Assembly (NCBI RefSeq): GCF_007990935.1
Contig: NZ_BJXJ01000011.1
Span: 1 to 64,000 of the forward strand
Length of the DNA: 64,000 nt
Origin: Vibrio sagamiensis NBRC 104589
GTDB lineage: Bacteria > Pseudomonadota > Gammaproteobacteria > Enterobacterales > Vibrionaceae
Direction: 5' to 3'
Part shown: piece by piece, positions 16,910-27,127 of the stretch
How the letters are laid out: each line of letters begins with the position of its first letter
How positions within the stretch are numbered: the first letter of the stretch is position 1
Notes under the pieces: model-generated
Database searches by the model: none
What the model saw: only the letters and a program-made list of their open reading frames with translations
What the model was told of the DNA's origin: nothing
Position numbers and translations under genes: made by a program

Positions 16910-18277
16910 ATGTTTATCCATCCTCATACATCTTTGACATTTGAGCAATGTCAAAAAGCAAGAATGTCAAGAGACAGTCGCTTCGATGGTTACTTTTATA
17001 TTGCCGTGAAAACAACAGGCATTTTCTGTAGACCGATATGTCCAGCAAACCTACCACAAGAAAAAAACATTGAATACTTTATTGATAAAAATCAAGCATT
17101 AAAAGCTGGGTATCGTCCGTGTTTGCGCTGTCGTCCAGACAGCTTACCAAATACTTGGGCTTGGAAAGGAACTGAAACTACTTTTCAACGTGCGTTGAAA
17201 ATGATTGAGTGTGGTGCGCTTTATCAAGGATCTTTAGTGAAGCTTTCTGAGCGCTTAGGTATATCTGACCGTTATTTAAGAAAACTCTTCAATAAATATT
17301 TGGGTATATCACCAAAACAGTATGCACAATATCAGCAATTGTTATTTGCTAAGCATCTCTTACATACAAGTTCGATGTCTATAACAGAAATTGGGTTTGC
17401 CTCGGGTTTTAATAGTATAAGACGTTTTAACGATTCTTTTAGAAAAAAGCTTAATTTGACCCCATCACAAGTTAAAAGGAGGAAGTTTTCAAGTATGGCC
17501 ACTCATCAGTTAGATTTACCATATAAGGGACAGTTAAACTGGCAACATATGCTGGCATTTTATCAAGTACGTGCCATTGATAGAATTGAACGTGTTACTC
17601 AAGATAGCTACCAGCGACATATAATGATTGATGATTGTTGTGCTTACTTTGAGGTTAAGCAAGGCTGTGGTCAGCTTGAAATGTCGTTTGATATTGAAGA
17701 TATGACTAAGCTGCAATACTTAGTAGCAGCGGTGCGGAGAATGTTTGATTTAGATACTGATATAAAGCATGTTGAAGAGCACTTAGTGCATGTTGACCAA
17801 CAGCTTGTCTCAGTGCCCGGGTTGCGTATTCCAGGTGTTTGGAATATTTGGGAGGCGGGGGTTCGGGCGATTTTAGGCCAGCAGGTATCAGTCAAAGCGG
17901 CAATAGGGCAACTGAACTTGCTGGTGAGTACCTTGTGTGAAGATGAACAGAAACGTTACTTTCCAACGCCTGAAATGATTGCCCAAGCTGATGTGAGTTT
18001 TTTGCGTATGCCACAAAGTCGCAAGGACGCGTTGGTGCGTTTTGCTCAATATATGCTTGAAAACCCAGACTCGAATCCTCAGCAATGGCTTGAGCTGAAA
18101 GGAATTGGACCTTGGACGGTGAGTTATGCAATATTGCGTGGTCAATCCCATCCTGATTGCTTTTTAGACAAAGACTTGATCATAAAAAAAGCCATTAAAA
18201 TGAGGCCTTCAATCAATGCTGATAGTGTGTCCCCCTGGGGAAGCTACGCTACATTTCACCTGTGGAATCAATCATGA
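16910..18277 (+). CDS. Ada-AlkA fusion: methyl-phosphotriester acceptor/regulator plus 3-methyladenine DNA glycosylase
   Basis: 455 residues in three parts. Residues 1-80 are the Ada N-terminal zinc domain with Cys40, Cys44, Cys71 and Cys74; Cys40 corresponds to the methyl-accepting Cys38 of E. coli Ada. Residues ~90-190 are an AraC-type double HTH (SERLGISDRYLRKLF, TEIGFASGFNSIRRF). Residues ~200-450 are an AlkA glycosylase with the HhH motif LKGIGPWTVSYAILRG and the catalytic Asp in DCFLDKDL. It senses methylphosphotriesters, activates genes and removes alkylated bases. The stop overlaps the ogt start (ATGA), so the two form an alkylation-repair operon and are probably self-induced. Confidence 0.9.
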   Translation: MFIHPHTSLTFEQCQKARMSRDSRFDGYFYIAVKTTGIFCRPICPANLPQEKNIEYFIDKNQALKAGYRPCLRCRPDSLPNTWAWKGTETTFQRALKMIECGALYQGSLVKLSERLGISDRYLRKLFNKYLGISPKQYAQYQQLLFAKHLLHTSSMSITEIGFASGFNSIRRFNDSFRKKLNLTPSQVKRRKFSSMATHQLDLPYKGQLNWQHMLAFYQVRAIDRIERVTQDSYQRHIMIDDCCAYFEVKQGCGQLEMSFDIEDMTKLQYLVAAVRRMFDLDTDIKHVEEHLVHVDQQLVSVPGLRIPGVWNIWEAGVRAILGQQVSVKAAIGQLNLLVSTLCEDEQKRYFPTPEMIAQADVSFLRMPQSRKDALVRFAQYMLENPDSNPQQWLELKGIGPWTVSYAILRGQSHPDCFLDKDLIIKKAIKMRPSINADSVSPWGSYATFHLWNQS

Positions 18278-18789
18278 AGACTTACTTTACCAAGATACAA
18301 AGCCCATTAGGTAACATTACTTTACAAGCTAACGAGCTCAGCTTGTTGGGTATTTGGTTTGAAACCTGTACGACAAAGCCCCTTGATTTGGGTAAATGTG
18401 ATCGATTACACCCGATACTTCACAAAGCGGTCATTCAGCTAAACGAATATTTTTCAGGCTTACGTACTCAATTTGAATTACCAATATCGACTTCGGGTAC
18501 TGAATTTCAACGTCAAGTATGGCGAGCTTTGATGACAATTCCATATGGAGATACCTGGAGTTATCAAGATTTAGCTAATGCGATTGGCAACCCTCGTGCA
18601 GTGCGAGCCGTTGGCTTAGCAAATTCTAAAAATACACTTTCTATTGTTGTTCCTTGTCATCGCGTAATTGGTAAAAATGGAAAACTTACCGGATACGCTG
18701 GTGGTATGGAGCGTAAGAGGGCTTTAATTACTCTGGAGAAAAAGACGTTGATGAAAACGGTAAACGTGCTTGATGGGTGTGTTGTTTAG
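18274..18789 (+). CDS. ogt: O6-methylguanine-DNA methyltransferase
   Basis: 171 residues starting at the ATG that overlaps the upstream stop. The suicide acceptor motif IVVPCHRVIG is intact with Cys128; the helix-turn-helix arginine segment (PRAVRAVGLAN) is also present. The enzyme transfers the methyl group from O6-methylguanine to its own cysteine. Together with the upstream fusion this splits between two proteins what E. coli Ada does in one (both methyl-acceptor domains), and adds AlkA activity. Confidence 0.92.
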   Translation: MKTYFTKIQSPLGNITLQANELSLLGIWFETCTTKPLDLGKCDRLHPILHKAVIQLNEYFSGLRTQFELPISTSGTEFQRQVWRALMTIPYGDTWSYQDLANAIGNPRAVRAVGLANSKNTLSIVVPCHRVIGKNGKLTGYAGGMERKRALITLEKKTLMKTVNVLDGCVV

Positions 18790-18829
18790 TAGTCTACTGA
18801 ATCAGAGAGAATAAAGGTTTATTCAACTG

Positions 18830-18866
18830 AAAGTGAGTGGTGTGTGATTAACACTACTCACTTTTA
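18830..18866. terminator. bidirectional terminator between ogt and nhaD
   Basis: Interrupted stem AAAGTGAGT...ACTCACTTTT plus GTGT/AACAC pairing, between two convergent genes, with A/T tails on both sides. Confidence 0.65.
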
Positions 18867-18938
18867 ATTTGTGCCGATTTTTATTTTAAACTATTAATCA
18901 ATAACTTTCGATTCTAAAATCATAAGTTGTAGACAAGC

Positions 18939-20375
18939 TTAAACTTGAACGAAGAGGTGTCCGTTCAACCATAAATGAGCTGCAATACTGATGGCGTAGC
19001 CCAATGCGATCACCGGTGCCCATCGAAGGTGTCCAAAGAAGGTATATTGTCCGTGAGCTGCTCCCATTAAAGCTACCCCAGCTGCTGATCCAATGGATAA
19101 TAAGCTGCCACCAACTCCCGCTGTTAAAGTTACCAGAAGCCAGTTCCCCATTGACATGGTTGGATCCATAGTTAGCACAGCAAACATCACCGGAATATTA
19201 TCCACAATAGCAGAAAGAATCCCTACCATTACGTTAGCCCAAACAGGGTGCCACTCGGTGTACATGATACTTGATACTAGTTCTAGGTACCCAAGCAAGC
19301 TGAGACCGCCAACGCACATGACTACGCCGTAGAAGAATAATAGAGTATCCCACTCGGCATGAGAAACACGGCGAAAGACGTCAAATGGAACAACGGAGCC
19401 CAAACGTTTCAGTGCACTATCGTCACCATTTGCGATCGCAACTGCGGCTTTCTTTGCCAGTGAGTGCTTGAGAGTTTTGCGCAGAAAGTAGCCAAAAAAT
19501 TGTAAGTAAGCCAAGCCCATCATCATGCCGACAACGGGTGGGAAGTGTAAAACAGCGTGGAAGGCTACTGCAGTGGCAATTGTAATAATAAATAGAACCA
19601 CAATGCGTCTTGCTCCACGTTTCATTTCAACGTGCTCATGCATGATATCTGGCTTAGTATTTGGAACAAACATCGACATGATCATTGCAGGAATAATGTA
19701 ATTGAGTAAAGAAGGGATAAATAGAGGTAAAAACTCAATAAAGTTGACGTGGCCCGCTTGCCAAACCATCAGCGTAGTAATGTCACCAAAAGGACTAAAA
19801 GCGCCACCTGCGTTGGCAGCAATAACAATATTAATGCAGGCTAAATTGACGAAGCGAGGGTTATTGCCAGAGACTTTCATGACAACAGCACACATTAGAA
19901 GGGCCGTCGTTAGGTTATCAGCAATGGGGGAAATGACAAAAGCCAGAGCACCGGTTAACCAAAAGAGTGACTTAAAATTGAATCCTTTACCAACCATCCA
20001 TGCTTGTAAAGCATCAAACAGCCTCCTCTCTTCCATAGCATTGATATAGGTCATGGCAACCAATAGGAACAACAGCAGTTCAGCATATTCAAGAAGATTA
20101 TGTTCGAGAGCTGCTTGTGCAATAGCGGTTTGGTTGTGCTGAGCGAACGTATAACCAATAAGAATCCAAATTAATCCAGCCGCTAATAACACGGGCTTGG
20201 ACTTACGCATTTGTAGGTATTCTTCTAACATAACCAAAAGGTAGGCGATGGTAAAAAAAGCGAGTGCGGCATAGCCGACAGTAGAATTTACAAAATTGAG
20301 GTCACTGTTTGTTGCAGCTACGCTTGCATTTGAAAAAAGCAAGCAAAACAGAGCGGCAAATAAATTAAGTGGCAT
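18939..20375 (-). CDS. nhaD: Na+/H+ antiporter NhaD
   Basis: 478 residues with an N-terminal signal-like helix and about 12 further membrane segments (ion transporter superfamily). The long conserved stretch NANAGGAFSPFGDITTLMVW-type near residue 190 (here ANAGGAFSPFGDITTLMVW) and SPIADNLTTALLMC near 150 are NhaD hallmarks. It exports sodium in exchange for protons, important for an organism using sodium-motive bioenergetics such as Nqr. Followed by a long AT-rich upstream region; no obvious riboswitch seen. Confidence 0.9.
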   Translation of the reverse strand: MPLNLFAALFCLLFSNASVAATNSDLNFVNSTVGYAALAFFTIAYLLVMLEEYLQMRKSKPVLLAAGLIWILIGYTFAQHNQTAIAQAALEHNLLEYAELLLFLLVAMTYINAMEERRLFDALQAWMVGKGFNFKSLFWLTGALAFVISPIADNLTTALLMCAVVMKVSGNNPRFVNLACINIVIAANAGGAFSPFGDITTLMVWQAGHVNFIEFLPLFIPSLLNYIIPAMIMSMFVPNTKPDIMHEHVEMKRGARRIVVLFIITIATAVAFHAVLHFPPVVGMMMGLAYLQFFGYFLRKTLKHSLAKKAAVAIANGDDSALKRLGSVVPFDVFRRVSHAEWDTLLFFYGVVMCVGGLSLLGYLELVSSIMYTEWHPVWANVMVGILSAIVDNIPVMFAVLTMDPTMSMGNWLLVTLTAGVGGSLLSIGSAAGVALMGAAHGQYTFFGHLRWAPVIALGYAISIAAHLWLNGHLFVQV

Positions 20376-21126
20376 CGGTATTTCCCTCTTGTTGTATTGG
20401 AAAAAAGTAGCCTTGCATGATAAGTAAATATTGATAGTTAGGGCTTAAAAAAACTAAAGAATTTTAGTGGAAATAGTTTGTATTTGTTGTGAGTCGCCGC
20501 AATCCATTAGGGTATTAAAATGACAATTTTAACGAGTGGGAGGTTCATCTCATTATTTATTCTATTACTTGGATGTGACGATTTTTAAAGACTGTTGCGC
20601 CTAATAAGAGGTGATTCTGAAAAAGCTCATAACGAAGTATATTAAAAAATAACGATGTTATATCTGGTTGTTTTTAAAATTACTATCAGTAAAGGCAAAT
20701 TGTAATCTCTCGGTCTTCTTAATATAAGTCTTTGAGCACAAAAAATGTTTTTGATTGCCATAATGTCGCTTAAATAAGTAGAAAATTTACGGTAAATATA
20801 GCAGTTATAGCGATGTCTTTTCGGGTCTGAAAGTAACTAAAGAACGAATAAATATTTAAAGGTAGGATGAATTAAAGGTTTGAAAAATTCAGTAGGTTAA
20901 ATAACTCGCAGTTTTTATTAAAGCGAAGATAAGCAAGGCTCAATGTTAGCAACTCACTGGACGCTAATTGGGTAAAATAGGGAGATTATCAATTGAAGAC
21001 TCAGTTAAAAGAGGTCATTATGGTACAAGAAGTGGCTCACCTTTTTATAAAAAATTTAGAGTAAACGTTTGAGATGCTTCATCTGATTGAAAATTAAGCA
21101 TGATGCTAATTATTGAGGACATCGTC
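20376..21126. other. intergenic region between nhaD and hydrolase gene
   Basis: About 750 AT-rich bases. I see only a 22-codon frame at 20520-20588 (lipobox-like end LLLGC, no SD) and a 14-codon frame at 21019-21063. Neither is convincing as a gene. The promoter of nhaD must lie at the left end. Confidence 0.5.
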
Positions 21127-21981
21127 ATGAGTGAAAAGATTTATTTCAATACTTCGGAGCGATTCGGCATTAAACGCAGCTTGGTTAACGTAAGTACACG
21201 TCTTCACCATACCTTAGCTCCAGTTCATGCAAAGAATACAGCTCGCCGATTGTTGCTAACTCCAGCAAGAAAGCCATCTAAAAATAGTACACCGGATGGC
21301 TTACTTCATGGTGAAATTCAAGGCTTTAATGGCATAATAAAAACCTATAGTTTGGGAAGCGGCCCCACTTGGATTTTGACTCATGGCTGGTCTGGTTCAG
21401 CAAGCCAATTTTTCCCACTTATGAAGCATATTGCGTCGTGTGGTTATACAGCATTGGCTTATGACCAACCAGCTCATGGGAACAGTGAGGGCCAATATGG
21501 GCATTTTCCTGCATTTGTTCATGGATTAGAGGATGTCCTCGACTCTATCGATGATGTTGAGGGCTTAGTGGGACATAGTATGGGTACAGCTTCAGCCTTG
21601 GAATGTAAACATTGTAAGCTGACAGATAAACCATTCTTATTGATTGCTCCGGTGCTGAATTATGTTGAAGATATGTTTGGTCGTATCAAGCAATCTGGTT
21701 ACTCAATGAAACTGTTTAAAGCCGTGGTATCTGAGGTAGAAGCTCAGTTTGATTTTCCACTTGAGTTGGTTAATCCACAAAAACGTTTAAGTGAACGAAA
21801 AGGTCGTACTGTTATCGTTCATGATCGTGGTGATAAATTTACTCGTCATGATGTTTCATTGCACGCAGCAAATACCAATGAGCATGTTGAACTGATATCA
21901 ACCCAAGGACAAGGGCATGGTAGAGTGATGAAGTGTCAAGAAGTCTTTTGTGCTTTTGAACTGCTTACAGAAAGTAATTAA
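21127..21981 (+). CDS. alpha/beta hydrolase
   Basis: 284 residues from the ATG at 21127, which has GAGGA 7 bases upstream; an ATG nine codons earlier overlaps that SD. Alpha/beta hydrolase fold: oxyanion segment THGWSGSASQF around residue 85, nucleophile elbow GHSMG with Ser151, an Asp in VHDRGDKFTRHD, and His in GQGHGRVM. All triad residues are in place. There is no signal peptide. The substrate (an ester, thioester or similar) cannot be told. Confidence 0.8.
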   Translation: MSEKIYFNTSERFGIKRSLVNVSTRLHHTLAPVHAKNTARRLLLTPARKPSKNSTPDGLLHGEIQGFNGIIKTYSLGSGPTWILTHGWSGSASQFFPLMKHIASCGYTALAYDQPAHGNSEGQYGHFPAFVHGLEDVLDSIDDVEGLVGHSMGTASALECKHCKLTDKPFLLIAPVLNYVEDMFGRIKQSGYSMKLFKAVVSEVEAQFDFPLELVNPQKRLSERKGRTVIVHDRGDKFTRHDVSLHAANTNEHVELISTQGQGHGRVMKCQEVFCAFELLTESN

Positions 21982-22381
21982 TAGTTATTTAATTACATCC
22001 ACAGGAGTAAATAAGTAATTATCGAGGTATATTATATACAATGAATGAGCCAATATGCTTTTATTTCAATCTTTCTAAACAAAAGAGCGTGCCTTTATTT
22101 AATAAATTTAACACAAGGTAGAAGCGACAGATAAAAAGTAGAGTTTACACTACTTCTGAGTCTTTGCTAAAAATCATCAAACTATTCAGGTACACTGATA
22201 TAAGATACATTGGTGATTTTTTATATGGTGAAATCACCCATTGGAAATAACAAATCGACCAAAATTACACTCATAATTCTTGAGCCCTCTTGTTTTTGAT
22301 GCGTATGTATACCCCTGAGGAAAGGGCAGTAAGTACTGCCCTTTTAATAAGGTTTAAAATACAGTCTTAATGCTAATTAAA
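21982..22381. other. intergenic region downstream of two convergent genes
   Basis: No gene seen. It contains the hairpin at 22321-22345. Confidence 0.5.
22321..22345. terminator. terminator of the chitinase gene (and of the convergent hydrolase)
   Basis: Stem AAAGGGCAGTA/TACTGCCCTTTT with a 2-base loop, 37 bases past the chitinase stop. Confidence 0.7.
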
Positions 22382-24922
22382 TCACCTACAGTTTTCGGGG
22401 CCGACATTCTTCCAAACTCCCCATTTCCCGGATTTTGTCGGGTCATCACCCTTAGTCCACCATTTAGCTTCCCATGTTTGTCCTGCGTGTGTAACCCGAT
22501 CACCACCATTGTAAACTGCATTTTGTTCCCATGCATTCTGGCAAGTGCCACCTCCTGTGCTGTGTTTATTTACTGCTACTGTTGCACTCGCGGAAGAGGT
22601 TGTTTTACCATCACTTACGCTGACGGTGAAATTAAGAACGGTGTCCTGTGCGTATTCCTCTGCGATGAATGTGAGGATTCCACCATTAACTTCCGCAACA
22701 ATGTTTGAAGGGGCTGACCAAGTAAAGGTGAGTGAGTCATTGTCAGTGTCACTCGAAGCAGATGCATCGATAATGACGACATCACCAGCATTGACTGTTG
22801 TAGGTGCAGAAATCTGAGCAATTGGTGGGGTGTTTGGTGGATCAATGGGTCCCTCTGGAGTCAGTCTTACAGTAACAAGGTCAGAAGCTTTTGCACCTTG
22901 GTTATCTGTGACGGTTAGTTTGAAAATAAACTGTTCTTCAGTTACTACTTTGCCAGCTTCAAAGCCGGATGTAGCACTATTGGCATCGACCAAAGTGACG
23001 GCATTGCCTGACACTTGTTCCCACATATAACTTTCGATGGTTCCATCACTATCACTTGAGCGGCTTCCATCTAAAATCACGCGAATAGGGCCAGTAATTG
23101 TTTGGTCTGCACCAGCGCTTGCCACTGGTTTTCTATTAGGAGAGGGAACGGCACCACCGGCCATACTTTCATGCATTGCATTGAGAATATCACCATTATC
23201 TGCGTCAATTTCCCAAGAGAATAGCCCTGCAAGACCTAAAGTTTTAGCATAATTTCCTTTAGCAAGAATTGAGCGATGATCGTCAAAAGTGATAAGTTGG
23301 CCTGTTGAGCGGTTCCAGACCCATGGAGCTTCGGCTTGTTCATCATAACCATATTCATAACCGTTTACCCCTACATTATTATCCCCGAGCATAAAGGATT
23401 TAATGCCCTTATAATCAATCACACCATCTTCCCATACACCTTGTGCTTCACTGCCTTTTAGCTTACCTGTGGCCGTACCAGTCATAGGGTCATTTGGATC
23501 ACTTAATGTGTCTGGTGTTACCCCCTCCCAACCACGTCCATACATGGCCGCGCCAAGCACAAGTTTATTAGCAGGCACACCTTGAGCGAGAAGTAATTGT
23601 ATGCCGTTATCCGAAGTGTAAGCTGGGCCTTTGTATTTCTCACCATTTTTGTCTGTACCACTACCATCACATTGACCAGGGCGCATAAAAGTACCACAAT
23701 ATAAAGCAGTTTGATGCCCAGGAACATTGCTCCAACCACCATAAAAGTCGTAAGTCATGGCGAAAATGTAATCCATATACTGAACAGCATCAGCATAGTT
23801 TACGTCTTCAATTTTATCGTAGCCGACGCCGATAGCTGAAGTAAGTTCGTAGGTTCTTCCTGTGTCTCGCTCCAGATCATCGAGCATAACTCGTAACTCG
23901 CGCATTAAAGCAACATAAGCTGGTCCATCATTGATTGGGTCGCCTTTATCTGTTGCAGCACCACCGCCCCCAGGGAATTCCCAATCAATATCGACGCCGT
24001 CATAGAACTTCCATGTCTTTAAGAATTTCTTCACTGAAGCGACAAAGATGTCACGCTTAGATTTGTCAACGAAATCATAGAAAGGATCAGATAAAGTCCA
24101 ACCACCAATAGAGGGTAAAATCTTTAAATCAGGATTACGCTGTTTTAATGCCATCAACATGGCATAGTTACCTTTAATTGGTGTATTGTATTCATGAGCC
24201 GCCTGTTTGAAGCTTTTTTGGTAAGCAGCCCATGGATCATGAATTACTACTTCATAATCATTGACACCACGACATGCCGTTTGTAAAGCATTAAAACTGT
24301 TACCGCCTACTTCTTTTAATGATTCATTAGGGCCACAAATAGGTATAAAGCCGTAAATAATATGTGTTAAGTTATCAACGGGCAGATTATCGACAGTGTA
24401 ATCACGACCATAAATTCCCCACTCAACAAAATAAGTGCCCATCACAACACTTGGGTCAGTATTGAAGCTTTTATTATTAGGATCAATATTCATGTCCAAT
24501 GGCTTCAAATGAGATCCGTCTGTATCAGCAATAGTGATTTCCCGTGGAGCACTTTTTGAACAACCGGATTGGTCACAGGCTTCGATTTCTAACTGGTAAA
24601 GACCGCCGCTCGGGTATTCAAATGAAACGCTGGTTTGGCTTCCCTTTATTGCTCCTGTTGCGACTTTTGATCCATCAAAATAGACATTATAAGTATCGCC
24701 AGTTTTACCACTCCATTGGTTAAACTTGATATTTATTTTTGCTTTCTCATGGTAAGTGACCATATCGTTATAGCCTGATGTCGTCTCCATTGCCAGATCA
24801 ATCTTGGAAAATTGAAGGTTATTGGAACCATACATATCAATACTTGGTTTTGTTGGTGCTGCATTGGCAGCTCCAGTTAGTGCTAGAGTAATCCCTACCG
24901 CACATAGATTGAATCTAATCAT
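22382..24922 (-). CDS. chiA: secreted multidomain GH18 chitinase
   Basis: 846 residues from the ATG at 24922 (SD GAGAGAGAAG); a start 16 codons upstream would precede the signal peptide with unrelated sequence. A signal peptide ends at ANA (residue ~22). Next is a ChiA-type N-terminal fibronectin-like domain (~25-135), then a GH18 barrel (~150-570) with the catalytic DGVDIDWEFPGG. Two PKD-type domains follow (~595-685 and ~695-785; VTDNQGA and VSDGKTTS ends). A C-terminal CBM5/12 chitin-binding domain (~800-846, WEQNAVYNGGDRVTHAGQ, AKWWTKGDDP) completes it. It is an extracellular enzyme releasing chito-oligosaccharides, feeding NagB downstream in catabolism. Confidence 0.93.
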   Translation of the reverse strand: MIRFNLCAVGITLALTGAANAAPTKPSIDMYGSNNLQFSKIDLAMETTSGYNDMVTYHEKAKINIKFNQWSGKTGDTYNVYFDGSKVATGAIKGSQTSVSFEYPSGGLYQLEIEACDQSGCSKSAPREITIADTDGSHLKPLDMNIDPNNKSFNTDPSVVMGTYFVEWGIYGRDYTVDNLPVDNLTHIIYGFIPICGPNESLKEVGGNSFNALQTACRGVNDYEVVIHDPWAAYQKSFKQAAHEYNTPIKGNYAMLMALKQRNPDLKILPSIGGWTLSDPFYDFVDKSKRDIFVASVKKFLKTWKFYDGVDIDWEFPGGGGAATDKGDPINDGPAYVALMRELRVMLDDLERDTGRTYELTSAIGVGYDKIEDVNYADAVQYMDYIFAMTYDFYGGWSNVPGHQTALYCGTFMRPGQCDGSGTDKNGEKYKGPAYTSDNGIQLLLAQGVPANKLVLGAAMYGRGWEGVTPDTLSDPNDPMTGTATGKLKGSEAQGVWEDGVIDYKGIKSFMLGDNNVGVNGYEYGYDEQAEAPWVWNRSTGQLITFDDHRSILAKGNYAKTLGLAGLFSWEIDADNGDILNAMHESMAGGAVPSPNRKPVASAGADQTITGPIRVILDGSRSSDSDGTIESYMWEQVSGNAVTLVDANSATSGFEAGKVVTEEQFIFKLTVTDNQGAKASDLVTVRLTPEGPIDPPNTPPIAQISAPTTVNAGDVVIIDASASSDTDNDSLTFTWSAPSNIVAEVNGGILTFIAEEYAQDTVLNFTVSVSDGKTTSSASATVAVNKHSTGGGTCQNAWEQNAVYNGGDRVTHAGQTWEAKWWTKGDDPTKSGKWGVWKNVGPENCR

Positions 24923-25437
24923 AACTTCTCTCTCAACTCTTAGTTCATGCCCGTTACTTAAGGGACACAATCTGCCTTAATGTGACATTTACGATGTGTT
25001 TACATAAAAAACAAAATCATCACAATTAGCATTTCAGAAACTTTTTTTTTTTCAAAAAAAAATAAATCAAGATTAGACAGCTATATCCAAAAAATGCATA
25101 AACTCGACATTTTATTGCATAAAAATGATGTATTAAGCCAATTATCTATAAATAGCTAGCATGATTGGAATTTATGGTTCACTTATTGTTAATAGAATGT
25201 AGATGATTTTACTTTTGATGTATCGAGCGTCTGTTTGCTTTAGAAAAAAGATTTTTTGTTTTTAAAATTACCTAACTTTATTCATCGATCTATCAGATGC
25301 TTAAGCATTAAATAAGTACATATAAATAGTGATTAAAGTAGTGTAGGTATGATTTACTGTATCTACAGTTTGTATAATTAATCCATACTAAACAGTTTGC
25401 TTAGTGTCGATGGGTTCTGAAGGTTGGGATTGAGAGG
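24923..25437. other. AT-rich intergenic region upstream of the chitinase
   Basis: About 515 bases with long A and T runs (for example near 25030-25060). It should contain the chitinase promoter. No gene, repeat or clear operator seen. Confidence 0.5.
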
Positions 25438-25866
25438 TTAGTCTTTTTTGACGTCTTGTAGTTTCTTTAGAATAAAACGTTGTTGGGGGAGGGGAGGGTG
25501 TACCCGATGCAGTTGAGGTGATACGTAAGTCCCTGCTAATTTGTAAATGGATTCTCCTATACTGTGATTGATCGTTACGAATTCACCATCAAAATCAAAT
25601 TGTGTTGCAATAAGTCTACCATTACGAAAGACACCGTTTTGGCCGAGAGTAAGCTTTTCTGATTGAAAAGATGGAGCATCTATTTCTACCCATTGACCAT
25701 AAACATTATCCGGAGCAACAAACCTGTAGTATGAATCTATGATTATCTTAAGAATGACTGAGACAACAAGACTAAAAATAACAACACAAATAAACTTTAA
25801 GTGATGACTATTTGTAAGAAAACTCAAAAGAGTTCGAGACTCTGGCTTTTGCGTAGTTTTTGTCAT
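25438..25866 (-). CDS. DUF2850-like membrane-anchored protein
   Basis: 142 residues from the ATG at 25866 (TAGG upstream); two upstream ATGs extend a charged N-terminus without better SDs. One transmembrane helix at about residues 25-45 is followed by a periplasmic domain with VYGQWVEIDAP, a strongly conserved GVFRNGRLIAT and FDFDGEFV. I associate these with DUF2850, a family largely confined to Vibrionaceae and of unknown role. Family call from memory of motifs. Confidence 0.65.
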   Translation of the reverse strand: MTKTTQKPESRTLLSFLTNSHHLKFICVVIFSLVVSVILKIIIDSYYRFVAPDNVYGQWVEIDAPSFQSEKLTLGQNGVFRNGRLIATQFDFDGEFVTINHSIGESIYKLAGTYVSPQLHRVHPPLPQQRFILKKLQDVKKD

Positions 25867-26252
25867 GGGTGGCCTACTGACTATTGTTATCATGTTTAAA
25901 AGCTTTTGCTTCAAAGGCAAGAAGTCTCTCTTGATCATTTTTGATTTATGATCTTTGTACACTTCTCCATTTAAGTCATACTTGTTAATAAAAGCATAGC
26001 CAAGAACTTCAGGGTATGAGCTTTTTCTTATTTCTCAGGATGATAAATCCATCTGACCGTTTCAGTCTAGTACCTCTCAATGATGAAAATGTTTTAACTC
26101 GATTTATGCCTGCCCTAGCTAAAATTGACTGAGTTTTTATTTATCGAGGGCGACGAGTTAAGCCGCCATTAAGTCAAATTATATCAATGGTTTAAATTTT
26201 AATACTCCATGTTGGGCCTGCTGAATTCAAGTAAATGCTTATAAGTTAATGG
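25867..26252. other. intergenic region
   Basis: No gene or clear signal seen beyond the probable promoter of the DUF2850-like gene. Confidence 0.45.
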
Positions 26253-26639
26253 TTAGCCATTCTTTTCTTTACCATAAACGCGAACGCCAGCTTTTGACCC
26301 TTTGGAATTACCATAAACATCAATATTTTTTACGCAGCGACGGTAACCAAAATAACGCCAATCTGTTGTATTGTCTTTTCTTAAGTTACGATGAAAGTGG
26401 ATTGTTTGTTCTTCACCATTTTGAAACTTCACCACCGCTTTTCTTAATTCTAAATTTTTCTCTGCTTTTATTTTGATAGCATTAGTATTACGGCACACTA
26501 TCATAGGAATTTTTGCTGCCAGATTACCGTGCTCAAGCAAAATTGTGCGCCCAAGAGTAAACTTATCATCAGCATGAACAGGTACTATCAAAGTAGATGC
26601 AGTCAGTGCTGCTGTTAATAATGTCGTGATTAATTTCAT
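26253..26639 (-). CDS. small exported protein (possibly DUF2541-like)
   Basis: 128 residues with a clear Sec signal peptide ending VHA (residue ~23). The mature protein is basic, with two cysteines (in PMIVCRN and GYRRCVKNI) that may form a disulfide. The C-terminal NIDVYGNSKGSKAGVRVYG looks like a beta-strand pair. The spacing of the cysteines recalls DUF2541, but I am not sure. Periplasmic; function unknown. Confidence 0.6.
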   Translation of the reverse strand: MKLITTLLTAALTASTLIVPVHADDKFTLGRTILLEHGNLAAKIPMIVCRNTNAIKIKAEKNLELRKAVVKFQNGEEQTIHFHRNLRKDNTTDWRYFGYRRCVKNIDVYGNSKGSKAGVRVYGKEKNG

Positions 26640-27127
26640 TAGAATTTATAACCTCAATAAAGAGTGAAAGTTCAAGTAATATGCATCTTCGCGTATACTT
26701 GTGTTTGTGAGTATTCTTTTACAGAATGGGTGTCAGTATGGTGATTTAGATCAAGTAAATCACTTTCTTTGGATGAAAGATGCTAAAGAAGGAAAACGGC
26801 CTTCGTTTGAAATTACCCTGAATTATAGGTAATAATGTAAGTTAACTTTTTCATTAAGTTCGCATTTTTTCTTATAATCTTTACACTTGGTTTGGAAAAT
26901 ACTTACATGATGGAGTTAATACTAAGGTATCCTGAACAATCAAAAGGTATTCATCGAATGTTATGATGTGTAATTGCTTAGATTAGAAAATCATTTTAGG
27001 GATTATTGTTAGTGATACCTGCCATGAAAGTCAGTTAGCCATATGACTTAAACATAGAAGTGATCAGAGATGATATAGGGGTACTGGCTTTAAGCAGCTA
27101 GAGCCAAACATAATAACGGAGTTGGTC
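26640..27127. other. intergenic region between divergent genes
   Basis: About 490 bases holding two divergent promoters. No other feature that I can support. Confidence 0.45.

Noticed and set aside
20520..20588. 22-codon ORF ending in a lipobox-like LLLGC
   Set aside because: No SD, too short, and the pattern can arise by chance in AT-rich DNA; kept only as a note.
20376..20760. Sodium riboswitch upstream of nhaD
   Set aside because: No recognisable conserved structure could be built by eye.
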